Both the position numbers and the translations under genes were made by a program. A stretch of 13,846 nucleotides of DNA from a bacterium (GTDB lineage: Bacteria > Krumholzibacteriota > Krumholzibacteriia > WVZY01), in NCBI GenBank assembly GCA_027296025.1, contig JAPUJU010000172.1:1-13846 (forward strand), read 5' to 3'. The notes under the pieces were generated by a model, which saw only the letters and a list, made by a program, of their open reading frames with translations, was not told where the DNA came from and ran no database searches. Positions 6,709 to 13,846 of the stretch are shown piece by piece (within the stretch, counting starts at the first letter, position 1; every line of letters begins with the position of its first letter).

Positions 6709-8414
6709 GTCCCGGGAGAGAGTTTTGTACCCTTGTTATGCAACATCTCACGCGCGAGTTCAAGCCGTTTATCACTGCCCGTCGAACCACCGAGCATGCG
6801 CGCGACCTCCGACAGGCGTTCGTCTTTTTCAACCGGAGCAATGTCCGCAAACGTACGCCCCCCGTCAGTCCGTTTGCTGACGACGAGGTGGCTTCGAGCG
6901 GCGGCGGCAATGTGGGGCATGTGGGTGATACAGATAATCTGGTAACGTTCACTGATGGCGAGAAGTTTCGCGGCGATCATTTCTCCGAGATCCCCACCGA
7001 CGCCGGAATCAATCTCATCGAGCACGAGCACACTTCCCTCCCGTCCGATACTCGTTACTTTTTTAAGGGCAAGAGCGATCCGCGCCAGTTCTCCTCCGGA
7101 GGCAATCTCCGCAACCTGGCCCTCCGACTCGCCTGGGTTCGTGCGTACCCGAAATGTCACAACGTCGATGCCATCTGCCCGGACGCGAACCGATTGCCCA
7201 TCCAGTTTGAGTTCGCTCGAGGGATCGGGCTCGTATGTGACATCCGTTCGAAATCGCGCACCGGGCATCATCAACGCTTCGAGTTCCGCCGTCATCTCTC
7301 TATCCATCTCCCCGGCCGCACGAACGCGCGATGAATGGAGCTTCATGGCGCACGACCGGAGCATCGCCGCCGCCCCCTCGTGCGCTTTCTGTAGCGCCGA
7401 GCGTTCTTCGTCTTCGAACGCAATCGACTCCAACTCCGACTTCCATGTCGTCGCTGCTTCGAGCAACTCGTCGATGGTCAACTGGTAACGGCGTTCCAGG
7501 CCGATAATCGTGGCGAGACGGGCCTGAACGTGCGCGAGTCGTTCCGAATCGAACTCGAGCGTATCAAGATACGAGCGCATTGACTGCGCGACTTCCTTCA
7601 AACCGATCTCGGCGCCGTGGAGCTGTTCTGCGAAGATGCGAAAATCCTCTCCGATCCGTTCGAGGCGAGATACCTGACCTCGGCCGTGCGACACCCGCGC
7701 GTATGCAGATTCCTCGTCATCGTAGATCGAATCGATGGTTGATCCGAGTACCTCGGCGATCTGCTGAGCGCTCTCCATGACCCGTACCGCACCCTGCAGT
7801 TCAGATTTTTCACCCGGTTCGATCGACAGCCGTTCAAGCTCGTCCAGTCGGTGCTCGAGCAGTTCCTGCTTCTCCCGGAGCATCTCTACCCGCTGGTCGA
7901 AGTCACTCAACGCTTTCGCCGCCCCGGTGAACGATTCAAGCGCCTCGTCGTACCTTTCCCTCAGTTCACCGTGTGCGGCCCGTTTATCGAGATACGTGAT
8001 GTGGCTTTCGGAATTCCTGAGCTGGAGTTGTTCGTTCTGACCATGCGGCTCGATCAACTGCTCCGAGAGTTCCTGAAGCTGTTTCAAGGTGCACGGTTTT
8101 CCGTCCACGAACGCGTAAGTTCGGCCGTTTTCGTGTATCTCGCGGCGCACTCGGAGCGTTTTGTCGACGAGTCCCGGCAGGAGAACGGAATCCACCGGCC
8201 GGCCGAGCACAAAGGTGCCCTCGACAACCGCGCGGTCCGCGCCAGCGCGAATCGTGCCCGCGGGAGCGCGCCGCCCGAGCAGCAAGTTCACGGCGCTCAG
8301 GATGAGCGACTTCCCCGCCCCGGTCGCCCCAGTCAGAACATTCAGTCCTTCACCGAAGGTAAGCGTGACGTCTTCAACGACAGCGAGGTTCTCGATGTGA
8401 AGTTCCGTGAGCAT
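6699..8414 (-). CDS. recN: DNA repair protein RecN
   Basis: An SMC-like ATPase of 571 residues, near the family's usual length, that gathers DNA ends during recombinational repair of double-strand breaks. The N-terminal half-ATPase has Walker A at 29-36 (GATGAGKS; the family more often has E at the second position). PHGQNEQ at 123-129 is the family's Q-loop region. Long charged coiled-coil segments occupy about 150-370. The C-terminal half carries the signature ASGGELARIALAL (438-450), Walker B VLVLDEIDSGVGG, the switch region ITHMPHIAA (496-504) and the closing ARMLGG. The ATG at 8414 has GAGG 5 nt upstream and follows nadK by 23 nt. The last residues after HNKG are not family-like, and the final ten bases, including the TAG stop, lie inside the tRNA-Arg gene. 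Confidence 0.97.
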   Translation of the reverse strand: MLTELHIENLAVVEDVTLTFGEGLNVLTGATGAGKSLILSAVNLLLGRRAPAGTIRAGADRAVVEGTFVLGRPVDSVLLPGLVDKTLRVRREIHENGRTYAFVDGKPCTLKQLQELSEQLIEPHGQNEQLQLRNSESHITYLDKRAAHGELRERYDEALESFTGAAKALSDFDQRVEMLREKQELLEHRLDELERLSIEPGEKSELQGAVRVMESAQQIAEVLGSTIDSIYDDEESAYARVSHGRGQVSRLERIGEDFRIFAEQLHGAEIGLKEVAQSMRSYLDTLEFDSERLAHVQARLATIIGLERRYQLTIDELLEAATTWKSELESIAFEDEERSALQKAHEGAAAMLRSCAMKLHSSRVRAAGEMDREMTAELEALMMPGARFRTDVTYEPDPSSELKLDGQSVRVRADGIDVVTFRVRTNPGESEGQVAEIASGGELARIALALKKVTSIGREGSVLVLDEIDSGVGGDLGEMIAAKLLAISERYQIICITHMPHIAAAARSHLVVSKRTDGGRTFADIAPVEKDERLSEVARMLGGSTGSDKRLELAREMLHNKGTKLSPGTRP

Positions 8415-8437
8415 GTCTGCCTCGAACAGGATCGACT

Positions 8438-9280
8438 CTACAACTTCTCGCGCAGCAGTCCGAAGAAGTCCCAGTCGTTCGGAACGACGAGCCGTGTCAC
8501 CTTCTCGCTCCGTTCAACGACTACATGCTGGTTTTCTTTTATGGAGCAGCCGTCCTGACCGTCGACCGTTACCCGAACGTCTTCCGCCGGCGCCGCTAGG
8601 CGGATAACCACCTCCTGGTCCGCACGTAGCACCATGGGACGCACCGTCAGCGAGTGGGGGCACAGGGGTGTGAGACACATGGCGCGAATTGTTGGTGTAA
8701 GCAGCGGGCCCCCGGCGGAGAGTGAGTATGCGGTGGATCCGGTCGGTGTGGCGAGAATAAGACCGTCAGCACGATAGTCCCGAAGCAGAACGCCGTCGAC
8801 CTCGGTTCGCAGCGTCACCATTCTAGAGAAGCCGGCTCCGTGCACCACGCAATCGTTTAACCCGTTGAACTGCTTGACTATTTTCTGCTCGCACATCACT
8901 TTTACGTCGATCCGCATGCGCTCCTGGATCGTGTATCCCTTTCCCTTGATTCGCGCGATGCTCTCCAGGCTCAGCGTTTCCGCGAGGAATCCAAGCCGGC
9001 CGGCACGGAATCCGAGAATCGGGGTTTCATCGTCCTGCCTCTCCCGGGCGACGCGGAGTATCGTGCCGTCTCCACCGAGCGCGATCACGAGATCACACCT
9101 GGAAGGGATGCCCAACTGGACGCTTTCTTTACTGTCGAGAAAATCTCCGAGCTCTTCCTCGACCGATACGTCGAAGCCGTCGGCAAGCAGCGCAGGAACC
9201 AGATTATTGAGAAGAGACGGAACGCCTTCCTTTTCCAGGTTGGCGACCACACCGATACATTGAAAAGATGCAGGGGTCAT
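8438..9280 (-). CDS. nadK: NAD kinase
   Basis: A cytosolic enzyme of 280 residues that phosphorylates NAD to NADP, here with ATP or polyphosphate as donor (donor not readable from sequence). The diagnostic GGDGT is at 69-73 in ALGGDGTILR. The family's ND motif is at 142-143 (GLNDCVVHGAG), and TPTGSTAYSLSAGGP at 179-192 forms the conserved glycine-rich loop. In GFRAGRLGFL arginine (R92) takes the place of the more usual N or H, which is variable in the family. Length is normal. The ATG at 9280 shares a base with the dxs stop (TGATG) and has no separate Shine-Dalgarno sequence, so translation is likely coupled to dxs. NADPH is the reductant for the step after DXP synthase, which fits this location. 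Confidence 0.96.
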   Translation of the reverse strand: MTPASFQCIGVVANLEKEGVPSLLNNLVPALLADGFDVSVEEELGDFLDSKESVQLGIPSRCDLVIALGGDGTILRVARERQDDETPILGFRAGRLGFLAETLSLESIARIKGKGYTIQERMRIDVKVMCEQKIVKQFNGLNDCVVHGAGFSRMVTLRTEVDGVLLRDYRADGLILATPTGSTAYSLSAGGPLLTPTIRAMCLTPLCPHSLTVRPMVLRADQEVVIRLAAPAEDVRVTVDGQDGCSIKENQHVVVERSEKVTRLVVPNDWDFFGLLREKL

Positions 9281-11199
9281 CAGGCGGAACGCGGGGTGAA
9301 CGACTTCAGAATGCCTTTCGTCGATTGCAGCATTTCGATCGCGGCGTGCGCAAAACTCTCCGCGTCGAGCCCGACGTCGCTCCAGATGACGGGCTGCGGC
9401 GCGTGTTCGATGAACTCATCGGGCGCGGCAATAACTCGAATTCGCTGGCCGTCATACCCTTTCTCCACCAGGTAGTCGAGGACGGCCGAGCCGAATCCAC
9501 CGGAGCGCACGTTTTCCTCGACGGTGATAATCAACGGCTCGTACTCGAAATAGCTGTCCAGCAAGTCGGTGTCGAGAGGTTTCGCAAACCGGGCGTTAAC
9601 GACTGTACAGTCGATTTTCTGTTTCTCGAGCATCTCCGCGGCGCGCAATGCCCGCTCGACACATGTACCGTACGCAAAGAACACCAGGTCCTTTCCTTCG
9701 CGCAGAACCTCGGCCTTGCCGATCGGAATGGAACGGAAGGTCGTCTCGAGCGCCACCCCGACTCCGCTGCCGCGCGGGATGCGGACGACGCTCGGGCCGT
9801 CGTCATATTCGACCATTGTTTTGAGCATATGCTGGAGTTCATTTTCGTCTTTGGGTGCCATCAGCACGAAGTTCGGAACCGCTCGAAGATAGCTGATATC
9901 GAAAACCCCATGATGCGTCGGACCGTCTTCGCCGACATACCCGGCGCGATCCAACACGAATCGCACGGGAAGGTTCTGCAGGCCCACGTCGTGAATGACC
10001 TGGTCGTACGCACGCTGCAGGAATGTGGAGTAAATCGCCGCGACGGGAATCATTCCCTCCGTTGCGAGCCCCGCCGCAAAGGTTACGGCGTGCTGCTCCG
10101 CGATGCCGACATCATAGAACCGGTTCGGGAAGCGCTTGCCGAATGCCGTGAGACCCGTACCGTCCGGCATCGCCGCGGTGATTCCGACAATCTTCTGGTT
10201 CTCGTCCGCGAGTTTGATCAGAGCGCCGCTGAAGACTTTTGTATACGCGGGCGGACCCCCCTTTTTCTTGGGCTTGTCGCCCGGAACCTTGTCGAACGAC
10301 CCGACCGCATGAAAGCGCTGCGAGTCCTTCGCCGCGTCGTCGATACCCTTTCCCTTTTCTGTAATAATATGAAGCAGGATCGGCCCCTTGAGTTCCTTGA
10401 GATCCTTGAGTGTTTCGACGAGAAACTCCACGTTGTGTCCGTCGACGGGACCGAAGTAACGGAAACCGAGTTCTTCGAAAATCAGGCCCGGCACTACGAG
10501 GCCTTTGATGCTCTCCTTGATCCGGTGCGCGACTTTCTGCGCCTTGCCACCGACTTTCGGAATCAGTCCCAGGAGCTCCCAGACATCCGCCTCCATCCGG
10601 TTGTAGATGCGTCCCGACGTGACTTTTGTGAGATAGGTCGAGAGCGCACCGACATTGCGGGCAATGGACATCTTGTTGTCGTTCAGGACAACAAGGATGT
10701 CGGATTTGAGAATGCCCGCGTTGTTGATTCCCTCGAAAGAGATGCCTCCGGTGAGGGCACCGTCCCCGACGACGGCCGCGACGCGGTGTTTCTTTCCGGC
10801 AATGTCACGAGCGACGGCCATTCCTAGGGCGGCGCTGATCCCGGTGCTCGCATGACCGACACCGAACGTGTCGTACGGACTTTCTTTCCGGCTCGGAAAC
10901 GTGCTGATACCACCTTGCTGTCGAACGGTGCGGAATCGCTGACGCCGGTCCGTCAAGATCTTGTGGCTGTGGGCGTTGTGTCCGGTGTCCCAGACGATGC
11001 GGTCTTTCGGCGCGTTGAACACGTAGTGAAGGGCAATCGTAAGCTCCACGGTGCCGAGGCTGGCGCCAAGATGTCCGCCGTTTTTCGCGATCACACCGAT
11101 GATCTCCTCTCGGAGCTCTTTCGCAAGCGCCACGAGGTCCGACGGTTCGATCTTTTTCAAATCGGCAGGTGAATTGATCCGGTTAAGAAATCTTGGCAT
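9280..11199 (-). CDS. dxs: 1-deoxy-D-xylulose-5-phosphate synthase
   Basis: The thiamine-diphosphate enzyme that condenses pyruvate with glyceraldehyde-3-phosphate in the first step of the MEP isoprenoid pathway. The protein has 639 residues, typical for the family. Visible motifs are the catalytic histidine H43 in GGHLGAS, thiamine-binding GDGALTGG (from 145) with NDNKMSI (from 173), FGPVDGHN, the catalytic glutamate E368 in GIAEQHA, and DRAGYVGEDGPTHHG. The normally conserved GHQ-x-Y-x-HK segment reads GHNAHSHK (73-80), so Q and Y are replaced. I chose the ATG at 11199, with GGAG 9 nt upstream and only 1 nt after the preceding stop; a TTG at 11214 would add five residues. The stop overlaps the nadK start. 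Confidence 0.97.
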   Translation of the reverse strand: MPRFLNRINSPADLKKIEPSDLVALAKELREEIIGVIAKNGGHLGASLGTVELTIALHYVFNAPKDRIVWDTGHNAHSHKILTDRRQRFRTVRQQGGISTFPSRKESPYDTFGVGHASTGISAALGMAVARDIAGKKHRVAAVVGDGALTGGISFEGINNAGILKSDILVVLNDNKMSIARNVGALSTYLTKVTSGRIYNRMEADVWELLGLIPKVGGKAQKVAHRIKESIKGLVVPGLIFEELGFRYFGPVDGHNVEFLVETLKDLKELKGPILLHIITEKGKGIDDAAKDSQRFHAVGSFDKVPGDKPKKKGGPPAYTKVFSGALIKLADENQKIVGITAAMPDGTGLTAFGKRFPNRFYDVGIAEQHAVTFAAGLATEGMIPVAAIYSTFLQRAYDQVIHDVGLQNLPVRFVLDRAGYVGEDGPTHHGVFDISYLRAVPNFVLMAPKDENELQHMLKTMVEYDDGPSVVRIPRGSGVGVALETTFRSIPIGKAEVLREGKDLVFFAYGTCVERALRAAEMLEKQKIDCTVVNARFAKPLDTDLLDSYFEYEPLIITVEENVRSGGFGSAVLDYLVEKGYDGQRIRVIAAPDEFIEHAPQPVIWSDVGLDAESFAHAAIEMLQSTKGILKSFTPRSA

Positions 11200-11200
11200 T

Positions 11201-11647
11201 CTAGCTTTCTCCAAAAGCTTGGGTGAGGATCAGGGACACGACTACGCCAAGCGCCACGCCCGAGAAAACATCGAGCGGCGTGTACGACAATCCGTTGGCC
11301 CGGGGCACGCTCGTCCCCTTCTTGCGCAGCCTGGACATCACGAACATGATCATCTCGGCCTGGCGGGACGCCGCGTTCTTGACGTTCATCGTGTCGACAA
11401 TGATGATCGCCAGAATACACAGAGCGAAGGCGAACGACAATGAATCAAAACCGTCCCGGAGCCCGGCCGCCACGGCCAGTGCTGAAAATCCCGCAGCGTG
11501 AAGGTTGGGCATACCATCTGCCTGTACGAAACGCCTATAGTTTACCCTCTTTTCGACGATCATGAAAGAAATCACTTTAAGTAATTGTGCACAGCCGCTA
11601 GCCACAAAAGCAACGAAAAACGGTCTCTCCACCAGCGCGCCCAGCAT
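11201..11647 (-). CDS. Divergent PAP2 family (DUF212) membrane protein
   Basis: A 148-residue integral membrane protein with about four hydrophobic segments (near 8-30, 50-62, 71-88 and 125-143). It matches the divergent PAP2/DUF212 plan: a GMP-x-x-H motif (DGMPNLH, 44-50), followed by AAGFSALAVAAG, an aspartate after the third segment (VDTMNVK), the segment AASRQAE, and YTPLDVFSGVALG near the end. The usual GGMPSSH signature is changed: the first glycine and both serines are lost but P and H are kept. Phosphatase activity is only suggested by distant PAP2 relatives. The ATG at 11647 follows ispA by 19 nt with GGGAGAG and GGGTGA upstream; its stop is 1 nt from dxs. Its place between two isoprenoid genes suggests work on a prenyl phosphate or other lipid phosphate. 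Confidence 0.83.
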   Translation of the reverse strand: MLGALVERPFFVAFVASGCAQLLKVISFMIVEKRVNYRRFVQADGMPNLHAAGFSALAVAAGLRDGFDSLSFAFALCILAIIIVDTMNVKNAASRQAEMIMFVMSRLRKKGTSVPRANGLSYTPLDVFSGVALGVVVSLILTQAFGES

Positions 11648-11666
11648 GGCTCACCCACTCTCCCGA

Positions 11667-12575
11667 TTAGCGTTTCCGAACGATCAGAAAATCCAGAATT
11701 GCTTCGAGGGCCGAGGTGTCACCCAGGCCCTCGAGTTGTGTCTTTGCCCGGGAGACCAGCTCCGCCGCGCGTGCTCGAGATGCGTCGGCGCCCGCTACCG
11801 ACGGGTAGGTAAGTTTGCCGCTGGATAGGTCCTTCCTCGGCGTCTTCCCGAGAGTGTCCACTTCGGCCTCCACGTCGAGGACGTCGTCGATGATCTGAAA
11901 AGCCTCCCCGGCAGAGAGTCCCGCCAACCGCACACGTCCTCGAACGTCGTCGACCGGGTCCGCAATCACAGCACCGCTCTCCATTGCCGCAGCGATCAGC
12001 TCCGCGGTCTTCGCCCGGTGAACCCTGGATACGGCCGAAAGATCGCGCTTCCCCTCCGGATAGAGGTCGAGCGTCTGCCCGGCGATCAATCCGCGTGTCC
12101 CGGCAGCACGTGCAATGATTCTCGTCACGGCGGCCGCGTGCCGTGGGGTCAATCCGATGCGACGCTCGATGTCCGAAACGATCTCAAAGCAGAGCGATTG
12201 AACAGCGTCACCGGTCAGAACAGCGATGGCTTCTCCAAATTGCTTATGACAGCTTGGCTTCCCCCTCCGCAAATCGTCGTCGTCCATACAGGGCAGATCG
12301 TCGTGCACCAGCGTGTATGTGTGCAGACATTCGATCGCGACCGCAACGTCGAGGCACGCATCGTCGTTGGTGCCGTCGAGCAGGTCATGCGTCCAGACAC
12401 AGAGGATCGGGCGAAGGCGTTTGCCCCCATCCAGAAGAACGTACCGCACCGCGTCCTGAATGCGGGGTGGGCCGCCGAGATAGAGGTCGAGCAACTCGGA
12501 GAGCCGTTGATTAACTCGTGTCCGGGTGGCGTCGAATTTCTTCTCGAAATCCACGTGTTGGGTGCGGGCACTCAT
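11667..12575 (-). CDS. ispA: Farnesyl diphosphate synthase-type polyprenyl synthetase
   Basis: A cytosolic all-alpha prenyltransferase of 302 residues that adds isopentenyl diphosphate units to make farnesyl (or geranylgeranyl) diphosphate. GKRLRP (51-56) binds isopentenyl diphosphate. The first aspartate-rich motif, HDDLPCMDDDDLRRG (D92, D93, D98), has the two-residue insertion of the bacterial type. The second is IIDDVLD (D230, D231, D234), and KT at 189-190 is present. The residues before the first motif (HTYTLV, with Y87 five positions upstream of D92) resemble E. coli IspA, favouring a C15 product, but a C20 product cannot be excluded. The ATG at 12575 overlaps the xseB stop by 4 nt (ATGA) with AGGA 9 nt upstream. 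It is followed by DUF212 and dxs, so precursor supply and chain elongation are encoded together. Confidence 0.95.
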   Translation of the reverse strand: MSARTQHVDFEKKFDATRTRVNQRLSELLDLYLGGPPRIQDAVRYVLLDGGKRLRPILCVWTHDLLDGTNDDACLDVAVAIECLHTYTLVHDDLPCMDDDDLRRGKPSCHKQFGEAIAVLTGDAVQSLCFEIVSDIERRIGLTPRHAAAVTRIIARAAGTRGLIAGQTLDLYPEGKRDLSAVSRVHRAKTAELIAAAMESGAVIADPVDDVRGRVRLAGLSAGEAFQIIDDVLDVEAEVDTLGKTPRKDLSSGKLTYPSVAGADASRARAAELVSRAKTQLEGLGDTSALEAILDFLIVRKR

Positions 12576-12799
12576 GGACTCGCGTCCTCTTCTCGGAGTG
12601 TTCCTTCGGAATCTTCCACGAGGGTTTTTACCTTTGCCTCTGCTTTTTCAAGAATCTCTTTGCAGCTCTTTCCGAGCTTCAAACCTTCCTCGAAACGTTG
12701 AAGGGATTCCTCGAGGCTGAAGTCACCTTTTTCAAGTTCGGTAACAATCGCTTCGAGACGTTTCATCGACTCTTCGAAATTCTTGCTCTTCTCACTCAT
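12572..12799 (-). CDS. xseB: Exodeoxyribonuclease VII small subunit
   Basis: A 75-residue subunit of exonuclease VII; several copies bind one XseA to digest single-stranded DNA. The sequence has the family pattern FEESMKRLEAIVTELEKGD, then SLEESLQRFEEGLKLGKSC and a final helix ending in lysine- and glutamate-rich residues; it is mostly helical and charged. Length is typical. The ATG at 12799 has GGAG 7 nt upstream, and MSEKSKNFEES is where the family homology begins, so the longer open frame toward 13015 is not part of the gene. It starts 8 nt inside the end of xseA and its stop overlaps the ispA start, so all three are translationally linked. Confidence 0.95.
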   Translation of the reverse strand: MSEKSKNFEESMKRLEAIVTELEKGDFSLEESLQRFEEGLKLGKSCKEILEKAEAKVKTLVEDSEGTLREEDASP

Positions 12800-13846
12800 C
12801 GACCCTCTCCTTGACTTCCGACAGAACGCTTCCGTCGCTAAACGTAACGCGAAGGTTACCAGCGAGAAGCGCCCCGTCCACCGTCTGAACGCCCTTACCC
12901 GTCTCGAAATCGGCGCATATCGCGTATCCCCGTGAAAGCACTGCCCGGGCATCGAGTCCCTTGAGGCGTGCAACAAACCCATCGAGCCGAACGCCGCAAC
13001 GTGCAATCCGGTCAATCATGTTTCGTTGCAATTTCTCGATCGCGTAGTCGTACGTCTGTAGCTGGGACTGGATCCGGTTGCGAATCTGACCCAGCGCGTA
13101 ACTCTTGAGGAGCTCCTGAATCTTCGACCGCACCCCGTCCAACCTCGCCTTCATGTTCCGGCCAAGACGCCGCTGACTTTCCACCACCGTGGAGAAGACG
13201 TCGTCGACGTTCGGCACGGCGATCTCCGCCGCCATCGTGGGGGTCGCGGCGCGAACATCCGCTACGAAGTCGGCGATGGTAACGTCCGTTTCGTGTCCGA
13301 CCGCACTGATGATCGGCAAGGGGCACGCGTGAATCGCCCGGGCGACGCTCTCCTCGTTGAACGCCCAGAGGTCCTCGAGACTTCCACCTCCGCGCCCGAG
13401 GATCACGAGGTCAACGGCGCCGGCTCTCGGAATCTGTTCGAGCGCGCGAACGATTTCTCCTGCGGCCAGGTCCCCCTGGACGCGTACGGGAACCACCAGA
13501 ATCTCCGAACACGGCCACCGTCGGCTCAGCGTGGCAATGATGTCGCGAACTGCCGCACCGGTTGGAGAAGTCACGACCGCAATTCGAAACGCATAGGCGG
13601 GCAGCGCCTGTTTGTGTTCGACCTCGAAAAGGCCCTCTTTCCCGAGCTTTTCCTTGAGCTTCTGGAACGCGCGCTCCAGATCTCCCACCCCGGCTTCCTC
13701 GATGACGTTCACGACCATCTGGAACTGGCCGTAGGTCTCGTAGAGGGTCAGGCGGCCGTGCGCGATCACCTGCATCCCGTCCTCGGGTTCGAATGATAGA
13801 TGGCGCGCGTCACTGCGAAAACATATCGATCGAAGCTGTGCGTCGG
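12792..13846 (-). CDS. xseA: Exodeoxyribonuclease VII large subunit (partial, N-terminus outside window)
   Basis: The catalytic subunit of exonuclease VII, a metal-dependent nuclease of single-stranded DNA. About 350 residues are visible; the family is usually 400-450 long, so part of the N-terminal OB-fold is missing. The frame stays open to the right edge, and the first visible residues (LSFEPEDGMQVIAHGRLTLY) are the end of that OB-fold, so the Met at 13775 is internal. The nuclease core follows, with RIAVVTSPTGAAVRDI, LVILGRGGGSLEDLWAFN, ISAVGHETDVTIADFVAD and RAATPTMAAEIAVP. A long helical coiled-coil section comes next, then the C-terminal strand region (SRGYAIC, VTFSDGS). Its stop codon lies inside xseB. 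It is the first visible gene of the housekeeping operon. Confidence 0.96.
   Translation of the reverse strand, partial: DAQLRSICFRSDARHLSFEPEDGMQVIAHGRLTLYETYGQFQMVVNVIEEAGVGDLERAFQKLKEKLGKEGLFEVEHKQALPAYAFRIAVVTSPTGAAVRDIIATLSRRWPCSEILVVPVRVQGDLAAGEIVRALEQIPRAGAVDLVILGRGGGSLEDLWAFNEESVARAIHACPLPIISAVGHETDVTIADFVADVRAATPTMAAEIAVPNVDDVFSTVVESQRRLGRNMKARLDGVRSKIQELLKSYALGQIRNRIQSQLQTYDYAIEKLQRNMIDRIARCGVRLDGFVARLKGLDARAVLSRGYAICADFETGKGVQTVDGALLAGNLRVTFSDGSVLSEVKERVDE

Noticed and set aside
9268..10827. 519-residue open frame on the plus strand
   Set aside because: It is antisense to dxs, which shows full family conservation. The predicted protein is rich in D, R and H with no domain, as expected for a mirror frame.
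12800..13015. N-terminal extension of xseB to 147 residues
   Set aside because: The added part overlaps xseA in another frame and has no family similarity; the ATG at 12799 has a good ribosome site and begins the known XseB sequence.

Overview
All genes with clear support in this 13.8 kb window lie on the minus strand, so transcription runs from the high-coordinate end to the low end. It looks like a stretch of chromosome from a moderately GC-rich bacterium. The order of the housekeeping genes, the MEP-route isoprenoid genes, the NtrC-type regulator and the nucleotide-sugar genes suggest an uncultured diderm lineage (FCB-group, deltaproteobacterial or Nitrospirota-like). That placement is a guess: there is no rRNA or marker gene here that settles it. 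I see no insertion sequence, phage gene, CRISPR array or plasmid function.

Region 1 (13846 down to about 6632) is a compact housekeeping operon: xseA (5' end cut off by the window), xseB, ispA, a divergent-PAP2 (DUF212) membrane protein, dxs, nadK and recN, followed by a tRNA-Arg(CCG). Most junctions overlap or nearly touch (8 nt, 4 nt, 19 nt gap, 1 nt gap, 1 nt overlap, 23 nt gap), which points to one transcript with coupled translation. It joins exonuclease VII and RecN (DNA repair) with DXP synthase and farnesyl diphosphate synthase (isoprenoid precursors) and NAD kinase, which makes the NADP(H) that the MEP pathway consumes. The same genes cluster in Firmicutes, where tlyA and argR are usually also present; both are missing here and a DUF212 gene sits between ispA and dxs. 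The recN stop codon lies inside the 5' end of the tRNA gene.

Region 2 (6631 to 5964) is a 134-nt spacer with a weak candidate promoter, then two small uncharacterised membrane proteins 3 nt apart. The first starts at a TTG behind a very strong Shine-Dalgarno sequence.

Region 3 (5954 to 1) combines signalling with surface-polysaccharide precursor synthesis: a GAF-GGDEF diguanylate cyclase with an intact active site and inhibitory site, a UDP-GlcNAc 6-dehydrogenase (WbpA/TviB-like), a UDP-GlcNAc-type 4-epimerase (WbpP/TviC-like), a membrane-anchored GAF-PAS histidine kinase with a four-cysteine insert in its GAF region, and the receiver domain of an NtrC/AtoC-type response regulator running off the left edge. 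The two sugar enzymes together would convert UDP-GlcNAc to UDP-GalNAcA or a related uronic sugar. The short spacer before the dehydrogenase holds a candidate promoter, a tandem 8-bp repeat and a GTGTA-N11-TACAC dyad.

I did not find a clearly new biological system. The observations most worth a second look are the recN/tRNA overlap, the DUF212 protein with an altered signature inside an isoprenoid operon, the cysteine insert in the kinase, the candidate operator before the dehydrogenase, and the coupled pair of small membrane proteins.
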